Assembly (NCBI GenBank): GCA_040954595.2
Contig: CM082576.2
Coordinates: forward strand, 11,346,001 to 11,410,000
DNA length: 64,000 nucleotides
Direction: 5' to 3'
Source of the DNA: Balanoglossus misakiensis
Lineage: Eukaryota > Hemichordata
The position numbers and the translations under genes were made by a program. Below the pieces are notes generated by a model. That model searched no databases. It saw nothing but the letters and a program-made list of their open reading frames with translations, and was not told where the DNA came from. Shown in pieces: positions 1 through 19,600 of this stretch. Each line of letters begins with the position of its first letter. Within the stretch, counting starts at the first letter, position 1.

Positions 1-44
1 TGCCAGCTTCGCAGTTTCACACACTCCCCGTCTATTTTTTGCAG

Positions 45-3000
45 TGTTGGGGGTGACAAGCGTCTAGAAGAGGTGACCACACTACCGAGTGAGTATATAA
101 ACATTCCTGATAACCATATTTCCTTGGATAACAACTCTAAACGATGGCTTTCATTGGTTTGTTCCGAGAAATTCGAGAAATCTGCAGCTGTGTTTGTATC
201 TCCATGGAGATATACGCCATTTATCAGAAATTTTTTGAAAGGAATCTGTTGTACAACACTACAACATTGTACTGCGACTCGTGTGTATTTATTTGTGTAC
301 TTATGAATTTGTATGCAATGATTTTGCACTTGACTCTGTCAATTTATCAATGTGTTATTTTACATGTGACATCCAGACATTCTCCGAAAGTTCAATCCCG
401 ACTTAAATGGACAATCATTCGGGAAGGGACCGGTCAAAGAGATTAAAAAATCGCATTTGAATGTTGCTGTGCCGGGATCCACGGCGAGGTGGGTGAGAAA
501 GATAGAGAGAGTCTTTGCGACCGACTTTATTATTTTTTATCACCGAACCAAAGTCAGTAACAGATAACCGGTAACCCCAAGTATTCAATATTTGAATATA
601 CCGTGTGTTATTATAAACATCGGCAAACTGGTACGTCTCCCTTTCACCCGCCAAACTTATGACGTCATCTTCTTCGTATTCCACGAGCAGCGACATGCTG
701 GATCAGGCCACGGTCTTGATTGACAGGATGAAGAACAACCCCGACATCGATTTTCTCAATGACTGGAAAATGGTCACCTTGTTCGTTGGTGGAAATGACC
801 TGTGCGACTGGATCAAGGATAATGACAGATATAGCGCCGAAAATTACGTGGCGCACATCAAAGCGGCGCTGGATCTGTTGCACAGAGAGGTGAGTATACG
901 TGTACCACGTGGTGTCGTCGTGCGTCAAAACAACCAACCATTGCTCAGACATAAGAAATTTTATAGTAATGACGTAAATCCGGTTTGATCTTCGATAGAG
1001 TTCGTTCCCTTGGAAACCATTCTGACCGACTGTGAAGTTGCGAAGGTTGAAATACACCGCAACAGAATCTTTCATGAAGAAATTTGAATTGTATGTGACA
1101 TTTTTTAATGTCTCTCTGTCGCTCCTCACGTGTCACACCTTCTACGCCCACAGATGCCGCGCACATTTGTTAATTTAATACAAGTGGCTGACGTCATACA
1201 GCTTGCTGGAATAAAGGGCTTTGGATGCAAAGCATTACGCCTGTAAGTTAACTGCCTTGGTGTTACTTATTTTCGAAATTGTGGATCTGCATTATCTTGT
1301 GTACCACCCCCAATAGAAGGCACGTGACTGAAAACCTATCAGCGCCACTCAGATGTCTGGTTTCACTTCACCATGGACATTATCTTGTCTTAATTATACC
1401 GGTCCGAGATTACGTCACCGACTCTCCCACCGAGTTCTCTTTGACGGTATTCTGTGCTAGTATTTATGTATAAAAATGTTTTTTTTTTTTTTTTTTGTTT
1501 TTTCTGGCCTCTTTTGCAGATACCTCTGTCCAAGTGCCATCTTTTCCAAAACGAGCGCTACCAAGGTGTTGGCTGACTATAGGGTAAGTATTTTGAAATT
1601 AAACAACGCCGCTGGAAATTTATCAATACTTGTTTCCCTTTTATGTGTGGGATTTAACGATAACTTTGTTAGTTTCGAAGGGAAGTGGATGGCCAGAAAT
1701 ATGACGGGAACTTCCATAGAAATATGTTTTATTCCAAATATTGTCACATTCTGATGTGTTTTCCCCGTATTATATCATTTCCCCAGCGAGGCTTGAGCGA
1801 ATTGACGCAAAGTGGCCGCTATGATACCAAGGATGACTTCACCGTAGTTTTACAGCCTATGTATGAACACACGCGACTTCCAAGAAAGAAAAACGTGAGT
1901 GGATATGTGTGTTTGATAATATTAGATTTATTGTTTTGTCATTGTAAACATTAGTCATTGTGAAAGACATGAAGATCTGCGGTTTGTTATTTAGTTTTTG
2001 ATTTTGTCTAAGCTTCATCGCAATAAGGGATGGTTCAGATTATAACATATACGTGTACCAGAAATGATATAGGGACATATGTTATTACAGTGACCCTTAC
2101 CAAGTGATAGTTGACATTTCTGCGAGATTTTTCAGTTTGTGAAGATTTACGCAGTCTACTTGCTACTGTACTCAGTCTGAACCCCCCTCCCAAAATAAAA
2201 ATAAAAAGTTTGATAGAATCATCTGTACAACTGTCACGTTATGGCAGTCTGATATTTTGTGTTTTCTTTTTACAGTCTGATGAAATCGATACTTCATACT
2301 TCGCACCGGATTGTTTTCACTTCAGCGGCAAAGCGCACGCCGCTGCGGCAAAGGCACTCTGGAACAACCTGGTACGTGAGTCTAAAACTTCCCACTCGCC
2401 ATGTTAATATATTCCTCTTCCCAAACGACGGAGAAATTGTGTGCACAACTTGCGTTCCCCTAGATTCATTAGGAGGATACCACACAACTCTGGTTGTTCA
2501 AGTAATTTATTGTATTGGCAAAGCGTATAAATATAGACATTGTCAGAATGCTCAGTTTTGTTTTAAAGAAGAGACGCATGAATTTTGACAGTGGACAGCA
2601 TCGATTTGGTGCAAAGTAGCGCCCTCTACAGGTTCTTTTGACAATGAAGATGAAGGTGTTTGAAATCTGACGCTCAGCTTCGCCAAATGGTCACATTGCC
2701 TATCAAGATATTCCTCTTGTCTAAATCTCACGGTGTCGTCTGATGATGTTTAAATCCGCAGCTTGAACCTGTCGGCAAGAAGACGGACAAATTTGAGCCA
2801 AGCACAGAACTTCAGTTGAAGTGCCCCAACGAGGTAATTCCATATATTTTGTATTGCATATAACATTGTTGGCCACTTTTGACATTGCTGGTCATCATCA
2901 CATATAAAGCCATACATGTATGTCTACTTAGCAGATTCCTATACAGAACAACAATCAAATATCATATGAATTAAACAAAATGGAGAACTTTCCACCAAAA

Positions 3001-3461
3001 TTTCCAGTCAAACGTAACTTTTCACTTTGATAGCATATTGTTTAAAAATGTTTCCAGTCACCTGCAGTCCGTTGATGTGTTACAGTTACATCAGTCACAC
3101 GTATCTTTAAATCAAAGACAGCTTTACCGACAGACATGATCTCTTTCCCGTTCAGGAAAATCCACACTTTTACACCTCCAAGAACAGCCAGCCGAAGGCG
3201 TTGCTGTTAAAAAGTGCCGGGTCTCCGCAGAATGCCGCCTTCCACGGAGCGGCGGCGGCACCCGACGACGACACGGAGACCCAAGACGAAGACGCCAACT
3301 CGAAGACATCGTCACCCGGCGTTGCCATCGCGGTCGGCGTCGTCGGCGGTCTCATGGTCACTGCCTGCGTGGTTATGGCCGTAGTGGTGACGATGAGGCG
3401 ACGTAAGCCACGTGGCAGCGAACAGACGTGGCTGTTCGAATCAGCCAGTCCACGGGCGTGA
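45..3461 (+). CDS. PLB1: Gene 1: phospholipase B1-like, 3' part only (last nine exons)
   Basis: This is the C-terminal 363 residues of a membrane-anchored SGNH/GDSL phospholipase B; the signal peptide and GDS exon lie left of the window. Exons: 45-88 (SVGGD block), 377-488 ([12 protein letters not shown]), 691-889 (LFVGGNDLC, catalytic Asn block), 1154-1242 (MPRTFVNL), 1520-1583, 1787-1894 ([12 protein letters not shown]), 2276-2371 (APDCFHFS, catalytic Asp and His), 2762-2833 (LEPVGKK), 3156-3461. All borders are GT/AG and the joined frame is open to TGA. The last exon carries an acidic spacer, a helix starting [11 protein letters not shown] and a basic stop-transfer RRRKPR. By family knowledge it hydrolyses phospholipids and lysophospholipids outside the cell. 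Oddities: GGND is followed by LCDWI, not LCxxC, and the later CxC motif reads CPS. The 44-nt SVGGD exon and the HAAAA stretch after the catalytic His resemble gene 6. Confidence 0.88.
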
Positions 3462-6437
3462 AAATAATAAGACATTCACGTTTTCCATTCCACCAGTTGT
3501 TGGTATAATATGTTATCAAGGTGATAGCACGAAGAATGATGTACCTCGATATTTGCCTTAGCTGCAAAATGTGGCCAGAAATCTTAAATTTAATTACATT
3601 TAAAAATCGATTTTAAGAACTACAGCTTTCCGCACAAATGATGAAACATTTACATTTACTCAAGATATCTTTACTGCGTTTTAACAAATTTTATAAATTA
3701 AAATATATTTTATAAATAAAAGGGGGAGTATATATCCGGTTTAGTTTAGTAATTCCGCGATAAAAAGTCAAATTGTATTTTATTATAAAGTGTGATCACA
3801 TGATAACTGTATGAAAGATATTGTTACTCGTTTGAGACTGGTGTATTGGACTAGTATCCAAGTCACGATTTTCTGGTCAACGTACAGTTTTACATTTTTA
3901 ACAAGCAAGGTTTAAACAATACTTAGTTACACTTTCAGGGAAATTGATCAACGGGAGCACACATCGTATGAGATTTTTGCATTAATTTGTTTGGTTAAGA
4001 ATATGACAACAATCGCACAAATTTGTATATATATGATTTCAACTTGAATTTTTGTCATTCTAAGTACAATTTGGTTTTAAAGTGTCCGTAACATTTTTAT
4101 AATAAGATGTCAAAATGGGAATAACGGTGTTGTCTTTTCTTTACCTACAATCCATACAATCTGACTGTTTGTGTGTCTGTCTGGCCACAATCCCTGCATA
4201 AAAGAGGGCGTGTGGTCTGGCCAACCTCTACCTGTCACAACCAGTTGCATGCACTGACGCTATTGGTTCTGTGGATTTCGGTTAATTTGTACAAGATCTT
4301 GGATCTCCGCCGCCTGTATTCATTGGGGCTGTACACGTGGTCGAATATACACATGATTCTGAAATCAAACCAATCCACTCGTAGCATTTCGATCAGGTGA
4401 CCCTCTTTGCCAAGTCTCGGACTGAGATCCCGTGGCAGGGACGATCAATATTGCCAATCACTGCCACGTGTTAGCACTACCCCCAAAAGCGTTAGTTTTG
4501 TCATCAACGTATAATTTTGTTTTACGGACCCCGTACATGGTAGCTCGGTCAATGAACTTTGTATTAAAAAAAAGACTTATTTATTTCTACTTTGACATTT
4601 CTGAGCGTTATATCCATGTTCGCATATTTTAAAACTACACGTATCCCAAAGTCCGGAGTGTGACATTTCTCTGAATTTTCACCAATCTTTGGAATGTCTT
4701 CTTTTGGTCAAACGACTATACATCATAGTCTGTTTCTCGCCCTATCGTCTATCATCAACCACTAGTATGCAATCTCAGCACATATCAACTACATGCACAT
4801 CTTGATTGTACATGCACTTAAATGGGCCATAGGTCAAACATCATCCAACTGAGATAGCATGTAGGATTGGCCGAACCTGTGACTTCAAATCATCAACATA
4901 TACACGGGAGAGAAACAAACACCGAACAAATTTCTCTTCCCTGGCAAAGTTCATGATGTATATTTGTAGAACGTTGTCCTGAATTGAGCATCATGCCAGA
5001 CTGAACGACCTTGCAGACCAGACGAATTCGGTCCTTCCGCCATATTTGGAACAGTGTCCCTCATGGTAGGGCCTTGGTCCTCTTCTCGAAGAACATGCAG
5101 GGAGATCACTTTTTTGCAGTTGGTGCGTCGGAGAAATTCGAAACAAATAGCTCATCATATTCGTAATGAGAAATCACGGCCCACTTCACGCTCGTCCCGG
5201 TATACATGGTATAGACCCACCGGTGTCCAAAACAAACCCTTGCACCTGTAGTGCACTTGTCTATAACTAACGTAAACATAGATTTCGATGAACAATACAC
5301 ATTTGGGGGTGGTTATCTGTGTACATATCATGCACACGACGCAAATCAGGGAGGTGATTAAATGTTTAAAATGTAAAACTTAAGAATCTGCTGTAACGGA
5401 AATCGACCCACAATTATATTGTTACAAGTCTAACTCTTAAAAAGCGTTTATTGCATGGGTTCAACGATACGAAAGCATTCTGTGGCCTTCTGGTGTACAC
5501 GATGGTAACCATATTTCAGCTGCATAATCATCTCGGCGATTTATCTAACAAACGTCTACCCACGATGATGTCTTTTTTCAAGGTATAAAAACTACCAATA
5601 AGCACATACGAACGTTTATCGAAGTAATGGCCAAAATATACAAGGCCATTTAATGGTTGAAAATTCTTCAGTGTATGATAATGGATGCGTATAAGGAACG
5701 ATGATACATTAGGGCAGTTTCCCAACGCAAACAGCGATCGAATGAAAAAAAAATATATAAGTGATAAGGGCTTCATCAACCTGTTTAAAGGTTCTGGCCA
5801 AATTCTCGAGACTTGTCCGTCCTTGCGGTTTGTGATAAAAGCCCCTGAAGTAACTGTCACGCGGGGGAGGCGTGGTTGCAATCAGTCGGATTTGAAAAGA
5901 TGGAACGGTCGTGTTCCATAGAAACAAAACAAATTAATTGGTATCGCACAAGCGATTTGTGTGATAAAATGGGATTCTGCGTTTATAACTGTTACTGTAA
6001 ACAGTAGATCTGGGCGTCGCCATAGAAACTTGCATTCGCACATAAGAACAAAAACCTATCAGTCGATAAAAATAGCTTCGTCGCTCATCAAACGGTTGCT
6101 TTCTTAACAAGTCGTCATATTTTTTTCTCGAATTTCACCGAAACTAATCAGATCGTGCGTTTAATAGTAAAGAACAATCGCTACTCCCCGAAGAACTAAC
6201 AGAGTTATCGTGGAGCCGTATCTGACATCTAATCGCCCCACTGCGTCGCAATCCCAGGTATCCTCCGGCGCTGAGGATGACAAGACAAAAACAAACAAAC
6301 GTCACGTGGGGGATCTGTTTGCAGACACGTCGGTGTAGTATGAGCGAATCGAGAATCGAATGATGTGGTTTATGTAACCTCGCGATACAGGTCTGTATAT
6401 TCATTCCGCCCGAGACGCTTGTAGAGACAGCATCACG
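3462..6437. other. Intergenic region, genes 1 to 2
   Basis: About 3 kb of AT-rich sequence between the stop of gene 1 and the start of gene 2. Apart from a poly(A) signal near the left end I see only short ORFs without splice-linked partners or recognisable motifs. The promoter of gene 2 must lie at the right end. A CACGTG E-box is present at about 6303, some 135 bp before the start codon, but no clear TATA box was found. Confidence 0.5.
3715..3720 (+). terminator. Candidate poly(A) signal of gene 1
   Basis: AATAAA lies 254 bp after the TGA of gene 1 in AT-rich sequence, a normal 3' UTR length. No cDNA supports it here. Confidence 0.5.
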
Positions 6438-11782
<5,345 letters not shown>

Positions 11783-12088
11783 TCGGAATCAATTTAACCA
11801 CCATCGCCGACCAAGCCTGCATTGATAGTGTTAGGCTAGAACTGCCGTCGCAAAAATTAGTTTTCATAGCGGTTTGGGACCTCCAAGAAAGGAGGGAGGA
11901 AAGATAGAATCTGTTTCATTGAAACCCATCACATAAGTAATTGAAACACAACCGACTGTTAGCCAGATCGATCCTTCAAATATAGATGTCATTTTCTGCC
12001 AATTATGAACGTTTAACGTATTTCAACTGAATGTATCATAATGCCTTTCTTTAGTCATGTATATAAGTTTTGTAGTAGATCATTTTGA

Positions 12089-12094
12089 AATAAA
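12089..12094 (+). terminator. Candidate poly(A) signal of gene 2
   Basis: AATAAA is 307 bp after the gene 2 stop, followed by T/GT-rich sequence (GATGTTGTTCTATTTT) that fits a downstream element. Confidence 0.6.
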
Positions 12095-13554
12095 AAAGTA
12101 TATACCTTCGTACTGATGTTGTTCTATTTTCGATGATATTACACCATGGTGAATGGACAGGTTTTGCTCTCTCACTTGTCGGACTGTACTATAATACCTT
12201 TAATGTCAAAAAATAATTGCGAAACGATGACAAGACATGTTTTATGTCGGTCTATAACTCAATGTTCCAAATTGTCAGTCATTATCAATGAACGAATCAG
12301 TTTTCAGAGTCTGGAGAGTGGAAATTCGGAGGAGCGCCCTCTGTTGTAATTGTGAAATAACTGGGTCTTTGATACCGAGATCGCGAAAAGCGCCTAGAAA
12401 CTTCTGTTCGAATGATAGTAACTGTTTCTATTCGAGCACAAGTGTCAATGCAATCAACACAGCGCCATCGTGCGGCCCGTTTACAGTGTACATGTATACT
12501 GTTCATACTTAGTCCTTGTTTAATATCAATAGAATGAACAGACTACTTTTGGCCACTTTATTGTCACATGAATGTGCATCATGTCCAACAGGCAACGAAG
12601 ACAAACACGACATGATTTTTTTGCATTTAAGAAAGGCTCCTCTCAAGAAACTCGTATATAGGACTTTTTTTTCCAAAGTACAAGTCAGACACTAGGCTAC
12701 AACCACAAGCTTTACTATCGTGTCCAAACTTGACCTGGTCACGTTGCTATGGGAAAACCGAGATTTAACGTTGCCATGGAATACCCTACCACTGAACTAT
12801 TTATTGTCTGGTGACTGGTGCGCCGCTGATCAAGTCCATCAAAACACAGGAACTGAGAGAATTTATCATCAAATAACAAGGACCGAAGGACTGGCTAATC
12901 CGTCCCTGGTCAAGATAACCTAAGTTCGGAACAATAATAAGTCTATAGAGTTGTATTCTTCGTCTTTTTCATTAACGATTCTTATTTAAAGAATAGTAAG
13001 AAAAGGAAATGATGCGTTTCAACAATTTCAAAAATGGACAAACCTTAAAATCACACCTATTTACCAGTTTTAAATAAAAGCAAACTGACTGCAATAATAT
13101 TTTGTTTCAATGAAAAGATGACAAGATAGAACTTGTTAACCAAGACCTTCAGAGTCAACATTTACTGCGGTTTTTCAAACTTTGACCAACGTCTGACGTC
13201 ATTGGTTACATTTATGATCGAGGTTGTTTTTCAGATTTCAATCTCTGTTGGCACTTGTACAAGGAATTCTGATCATTACGAAATAGCTCGGTGGCCAAAC
13301 GATCTCCCAGAGCAAACGTCTGTTGATATAGATGACATTTAGACCCCATCATAATCAACAAAATTGTTGGTCAATATATTGGGGGGTACGTGCGTGGTAC
13401 ACCGCAGCTGTTGCTGGGGGTCGGCCAATGCAAAACAATGGGTGGCACGTGCGGGATTGTGATGACGATGAACACAATAGTTGAATAGAGGCGGACACAG
13501 GGCGAACTCTAGAGGGCCCCTATCTGTGAATCCCCTATCTCTGAGCCCCGAAAC

Positions 13555-13560
13555 TATAAA
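13555..13560 (+). promoter_or_regulatory. TATA-like box of gene 3
   Basis: TATAAA lies 66 bp before the gene 3 ATG. Transcription starting about 30 bp downstream would leave a 5' UTR of roughly 35 nt. Position and motif only; no transcript evidence. Confidence 0.4.
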
Positions 13561-13620
13561 CTCGAAAACAAGGGACTTGTCAGGGTTGCGAATCAGGCGG
13601 TCGCGAACACGCAAGCAGAA

Positions 13621-16600
13621 ATGGAGATGAAATTAACCAAGGCATTCCTGCTGGTCTGTTTCTTGCCATGTCTGCTTTGCTCTCAAACGACCAACGAAGA
13701 CACTCCCGAAACATGTAAGTCGTCACTTCTTGTTTTTCACTTTCATCGAGAGGTTTGCATTTCTGATTTAGTGTGGATAAAGGGTTCACCCACGCCACAA
13801 TTCACGAGGGCACAGACATCCTAAAACTGGCACTGAAATGTATTATTTTGAATGTGACGCAAATTGAACGGTTTTGTGATTATAAGATATCCAGAAATAT
13901 TGTATAATCAACCGAGTTCTATTAAACTGCGCTGACATTTATGCAAAGTGTGTGATTTTCAGTGAAAAAATATTAGAATCGCAGTTTTTACAAATATAAT
14001 CAAGTAAAACAGTGAAATGTTAGCTATTTTCAGGCTATATTCAAGATTGTGGATAAACGATTTCCATGAAAATGTTCTTCTCTAGTGTAAAGATTGCCAA
14101 TCTTCATAACCCGGCAATGAGTTATGTCTACACGTCTTTGCATCGTTTTGTAACAAAATCCACAGCGGTGTAAACTTGGTTGGTTGCATCCCAATTGTCC
14201 CCAGTAACCCAATGCAATACAGCGGGCTGACAAGAATTTAGGTAGGGAACATCGTGTTTGGCAATATATGTTAACAACTATAAGTAATAGCCTTTTCCAG
14301 TTTTTCAAAGTTTTTCCATATTTTTTTTAACGCAGGGTGGGAACGCTATGTTAGATTTCTCAAATTTTATGGCGAAGATCATCCAAGCCTTCCGGTTATC
14401 GATATACCGACGCTGCCTGGCCCACCGGGTCCACCTCAACCACCGCAGCCGCCCGAGTTGCCTGACCTCCCCGATCCCCCAACGGCACTTCCAACGGCGA
14501 AACCGGAGTTCCCAGAGCTCAACATCAGTATACCCATCAGTGACATTCGTTGCATTGTGAGTATGCCGTCATCAATTCAGTTGTCGGGTTCGTGTGTGCA
14601 TATCAGGAGACAACAACCATTACAATTTAGACAAAACTGTTAGTGATTCGCGTGTTATTTTATGCTTGACGTTGAGTAATTTAAAGAAGTATATTTTAAA
14701 AAAAATGTTTTCATTAAACTAATACTGGCGCCTAAACGTGAGTGACGATACCTTTTCATGACAAATGATCTTTTATGACTGGCAGGACTACATATATAGA
14801 CGTCATAGAAATAGAGTGAGTGAGTGAGTGAGTGAGAGAGAGAGAAAGGAGGGAGAGAGCGGGGGGGGGGGGGGTATATGGTTTTTCGTGTCTCAATCGG
14901 CCCACTTCACGGTTCACATTGGAAAGGAAATTTGAAGGTATGAAAATGGAGCCATCACATTAACAATACTTCCACACGTGTTGCTTCTGGGCCAGGTCCA
15001 GAACCAATTTAACCAAGAACGCCAAAACGGCTTTGGCTTTAAAACCACGATTTTGCTGAGTATGTACTGGCTGAATTTTTTTTTCTCTTCTGTGGGAAGT
15101 GACCTACTTAAACACGATGATCGATGCTATATGCAGAGACAAAAAGACAAACCGGTGTTTACTTTGAGGTACAGGTCAAAATGATCCCGAGGTTTGGCTT
15201 GTATAGCAGTCGTCCTGTGGACGTGCGTCACCTTCTCAATCCCTACATGCTTCTCACACTAGACGCCGTCCGGTGAATTGATCGTTATCAATCAGTTCAG
15301 TCTGTCTGTCAACCTTTGTCGAGTCCTTCATTGATTTTTTGTCCATTTTCTGTTGGATAATTCTGATAATTCCGTCAGGGCTTTCTCAGGACCCGTTTTT
15401 TTCAGAAGGTTTTTTTGTGTGCCTCGTCTTTCCTGACTTACCAGTCATAGTACCAGAGAGTATGTTATTCGTTGGAAGATGGAATTTCCACCCAAAGAGA
15501 CCTTACTATATGCAAGTCAAACCATGTTAATTGTACTCCCCATATATTTTTGTCCCTCGCCTAAAATGTTACAGGAATTAGGCGACATCGGTCAACGGAC
15601 ATTTAGTCAATGCCGAATATGAATTTTTTCCACCGATACATTACCTTGATGGAAAAAAACGGCGATAGTTTATTGACGTGCTAAATTCTTGGCATTTAAA
15701 TACTTTATCGAGTTGAACAAGACTTTCTTGTAGTTGCACATACGAAAAAATACGGTGAAAGTTGAGACATCAAACGTTACAACGCTATACAGTGGTGTCT
15801 GTCAAGGACGAGTCTGATAAAGTGCGACAAACTCCTCAGACCAGGATGGACCATGACTAGATCTTTGTACCGCTTATCGACAGAAGTGCCAAACTCTCCA
15901 GAGATTAATCCCAATGACTAATTCCCGAGGCCAATTAACCCTCTTATTGCTTTGACCTATTTTTAAAATAAAAGTTGCTTACAGCACACAACGCACGCTT
16001 GATTTGCCACAGTAACCGAAATATCGACAACACTAATGTTGAACCTTTAGTATAACCACCAGCACTTCAAAATCACAACGCAATCATTTTTATTGTATCA
16101 ATAAAAAGGAAGGGGCCATCATAGTTCTGGATCAGTGGACATAAAAGATCAGCGTATCAAATGTAAAAAAAAAACAAATTTATTTCTGAATCCTACTGTG
16201 AAAATAGCATCTATCTTTGATAGAAGATACTAAAGTCGTGTATTGTGTAAATTTAGATAGGAACGCATGTGGTATTTTGGACTTTTCCTTCGTTGTGGTA
16301 CTTATGTCAAAAGTGGGCAGTTGTTTTCTTCCTTGGCTTTCACGTTTCGTGGGCGTCGTGAGTGTGGTATTTCATAGTCAAATTCTTAAATAAATGACCA
16401 TTTATAATTCTTAATTCATTTGTGACTTTTTTTCAGGAGTACAACTGGACGCGATTTGAATTTACGTGTGATTACAAAGCGCCATCACCTATTGTACCCA
16501 GATCAGGTACGTATTGCATTCTTATGATGTCTTCTTCACAACAGACCATACTATGAACTGGCGTGGGTACGGACGCTGATAATTTCCATGAGGAACGGTT

Positions 16601-19600
16601 TGGTGTTCAGAACACAACGGTCATGCCATCTAGAAAAAATGGCGACCTTCCCCTTTAACGTCACAATTTTTCATCATAGGTTATAGCTCATGAAAATCAT
16701 CAAAAATGACAATTTTTCGACTTTGCGAATTTTCAAAATTTTGCCATTTTTCACAAAAAATCATGCGTTATAGCTCATGAAAATCATCCAAAAATGACAA
16801 TTTGTCGACTTTGCGAATTTTCAAAATTTGGCCATTTTTCACAAAAATCATGGGTTATAGCTCATGAAAATCATCAAAAAAATGACAATTTTTCGACTTT
16901 GCGAATTTTCAAAATTTGGCCATTTTTCACAAAAAATCATGGGTTATAGCTCATGAAAATCATCAAAAAATGACAATTTGTCGACTTTGTGAATTTTCAA
17001 AATTTGGCGATTTTTCACAAAAATCATGGGTTATAGCTCATGAAAATCATCAAAAAATGACAATTTGTCGACTTTGCGAATTTTCAAAATTTGGCGATTT
17101 TTCACAAAAATCATGGGTTATAGCTCATGAAAATAATCAAAAAAATGACAATTTGTCGACTTTGCGAATTTTCAAAATTTGGCCATTTTTCACAAAAATC
17201 ATGGGTTATAGCTCATGAAAATCATCAAAAAATGACAATTTTTCGACTTTGCGAATTTTCAAAATTTGGCGATTTTTCACAAAAATCATGGGTTATAGCT
17301 CATGAAAATCATCAAAAAATGACAATTTTTCGACTTTGCGAATTTTCAAAATTTGGCCATTTTTCACAAAAAATCATGGGTTATAGCTCATGAAAATCAT
17401 CAAAAAATGACAATTTGTCGACTTTGCGAATTTTCAAAATGTGGCCATTTTTCACAAAAATCATGGGTTATAGCTCATGAAAATCATCAAAAAAATGACA
17501 ATTTGTCGACTTTGCGAATTTTCAAAATTTGGCCATTTTTCACAAAAATCATGGGTTATAGCTCATGAAAATCATCAAAAAAATGACAATTTTTCGACTT
17601 TGCGAATTTTCAAAATTTGGCCATTTTTCACAAAAAATCATGGGTTATAGCTCATGAAAATCATCAAAAAATGACAATTTGTCGACTTTGTGAATTTTCA
17701 AAATTTGGCGATTTTTCACAAAAATCATGGGTTATAGCTCATGAAAATCATCAAAAAATGACAATTTGTCGACTTTGCGAATTTTCAAAATTTGGCGATT
17801 TTTCACAAAAATCATGGGTTATAGCTCATGAAAATAATCAAAAAAATGACAATTTGTCGACTTTGCGAATTTTCAAAATTTGGCCATTTTTCACAAAAAT
17901 CATGGGTTATAGCTCATGAAAATCATCAAAAAATGACAATTTTTCGACTTTGCGAATTTTCAAAATTTGGCGATTTTTCACAAAAATCATGGGTTATAGC
18001 TCATGAAAATCATCAAAAAATGACAATTTTTCGACTTTGCGAATTTTCAAAATTTGGCCATTTTTCACAAAAAATCATGGGTTATAGCTCATGAAAATCA
18101 TCAAAAAATGACAATTTGTCGACTTTGCGAATTTTCAAAATGTGGCCATTTTTCACAAAAATCATGGGTTATAGCTCATGAAAATCATCAAAAAAATGAC
18201 AATTTGTCGACTTTGCGAATTTTCAAAATTTGGCCATTTTTCACAAAAAATCATGGGTTATAGCTCATGAAAATCATCAAAAAATGACAATTTGTCGACT
18301 TTGCGAATTTTCAAAATTTGGCCATTTTTCACAAAAAATCATGGGTTATAGCTCATGAAAATCATCAAAAAATGACAATTTGTCGACTTTGCGAATTTTC
18401 AAAATTTGGCCATTTTTCACAAAAAATCATGGGTTATAGCTCATGAAAATTATCAAAAAATGACAATTTGTCGACTTTGCGAATTTTCAAAATTTGGCCA
18501 TTTTTCACAAAAAATCATGGGTTATAGCTCATGAAAATCATCAAAAAATGACAATTTGTCGACTTTGCGAATTTTCAAAATTTGGCCATTTTTCACAAAA
18601 AATCATGGGTTATAGCTCATGAAAATCATCAAAAAATGACAATTTATCGACTTTGCGAATTTTCAAAATTTGGCCATTTTTCACAAAAAATCATGGGTTA
18701 TACAATGTAGCTCATGAAAATCATCAAAAAATGACAATTTGTCGACTTTGCGAATTTTCAAAATTTGGCCATTTTTCACAAAAATCATGGGTTATAGCTC
18801 ATGAAAATCATCAAAAAATGACAATTTGTCGACTTTGCGAATTTTCAAAATTTGGCGATTTTTCACAAAAATCATGGGTTATAGCTCATGAAAATCATCA
18901 AAAAATGACAATTTGTCGACTTTGCGAATTTTCAAAATTTGGCCATTTTTCCAAAATATCATGGGTTATAGCTCATGAAAATTACCAAAAAATGACAATT
19001 TGTCGACTTTGCGAATTTTCAAAATGTGGCCATTTTTCACAAAAAATCATGGGTTATAGCTCATGAAAATCATCCAAAAATGACAGTTTGTCGACTTTAT
19101 CTGTCTCAGCGCTTGTACAACTTCACATAATTTAAAAAAAATTCCCCTAAACGTACGAGCTATCCTCTCAGCAGTTTATATAATGACTCATATTTACAGG
19201 GTCTCCAAATTAACACCATGTAATTCTTTCTCTCTATGCAGTTCACAGTCTCCGTCCGGGTGACATCAATGTTGTGGCCGCACTTGGAGATTCCCTCACT
19301 GTAAGTCTCGCCATTGTTCAATTGGCCACCTTACGAACGGCTGCCATGGATACAATGATTTTGCGTTTATCGGGTATTTGCATGGGTTATGCATAGTCGA
19401 CGTCTTTGACGCTACATGCTGCATTTCATTTACATATTTTCTGATTTCTTGTTGTTTATTTGTTTGTTTGTGTTTACAGGCAGGCAATGGAGCCAGAGCT
19501 GACTGCCTTATCGAGGTTATCATCATGGGAAGGGAGCTGTCTTTTAGGTAAAAAATGCATTGTATTTGTAAACTAGAAAATACACAAATGTATGCATGTG

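Larger units (their letters stand above)
11783..13620. other. Intergenic region, genes 2 to 3
   Basis: About 1.8 kb holding the 3' UTR and poly(A) signal of gene 2 at the left and the gene 3 promoter at the right. I see no gene; the ORFs here are short and lack motifs or splice partners. Confidence 0.5.

Noticed and set aside
665-1129. 154-codon minus-strand ORF
   Set aside because: It is the antisense shadow of the GGND exon of gene 1 and following intron.
16907-18690. A CRISPR array, suggested by the regular repeats
   Set aside because: The units are contiguous near-identical monomers with no unique spacers, in a eukaryotic intron.
16916-19066. Series of plus-strand ORFs coding 29-residue repeats ([16 protein letters not shown] type)
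   Set aside because: They are frame read-through of the 87-bp satellite monomer; the frame is lost wherever the monomer is 88 bp, and the region is inside an intron.
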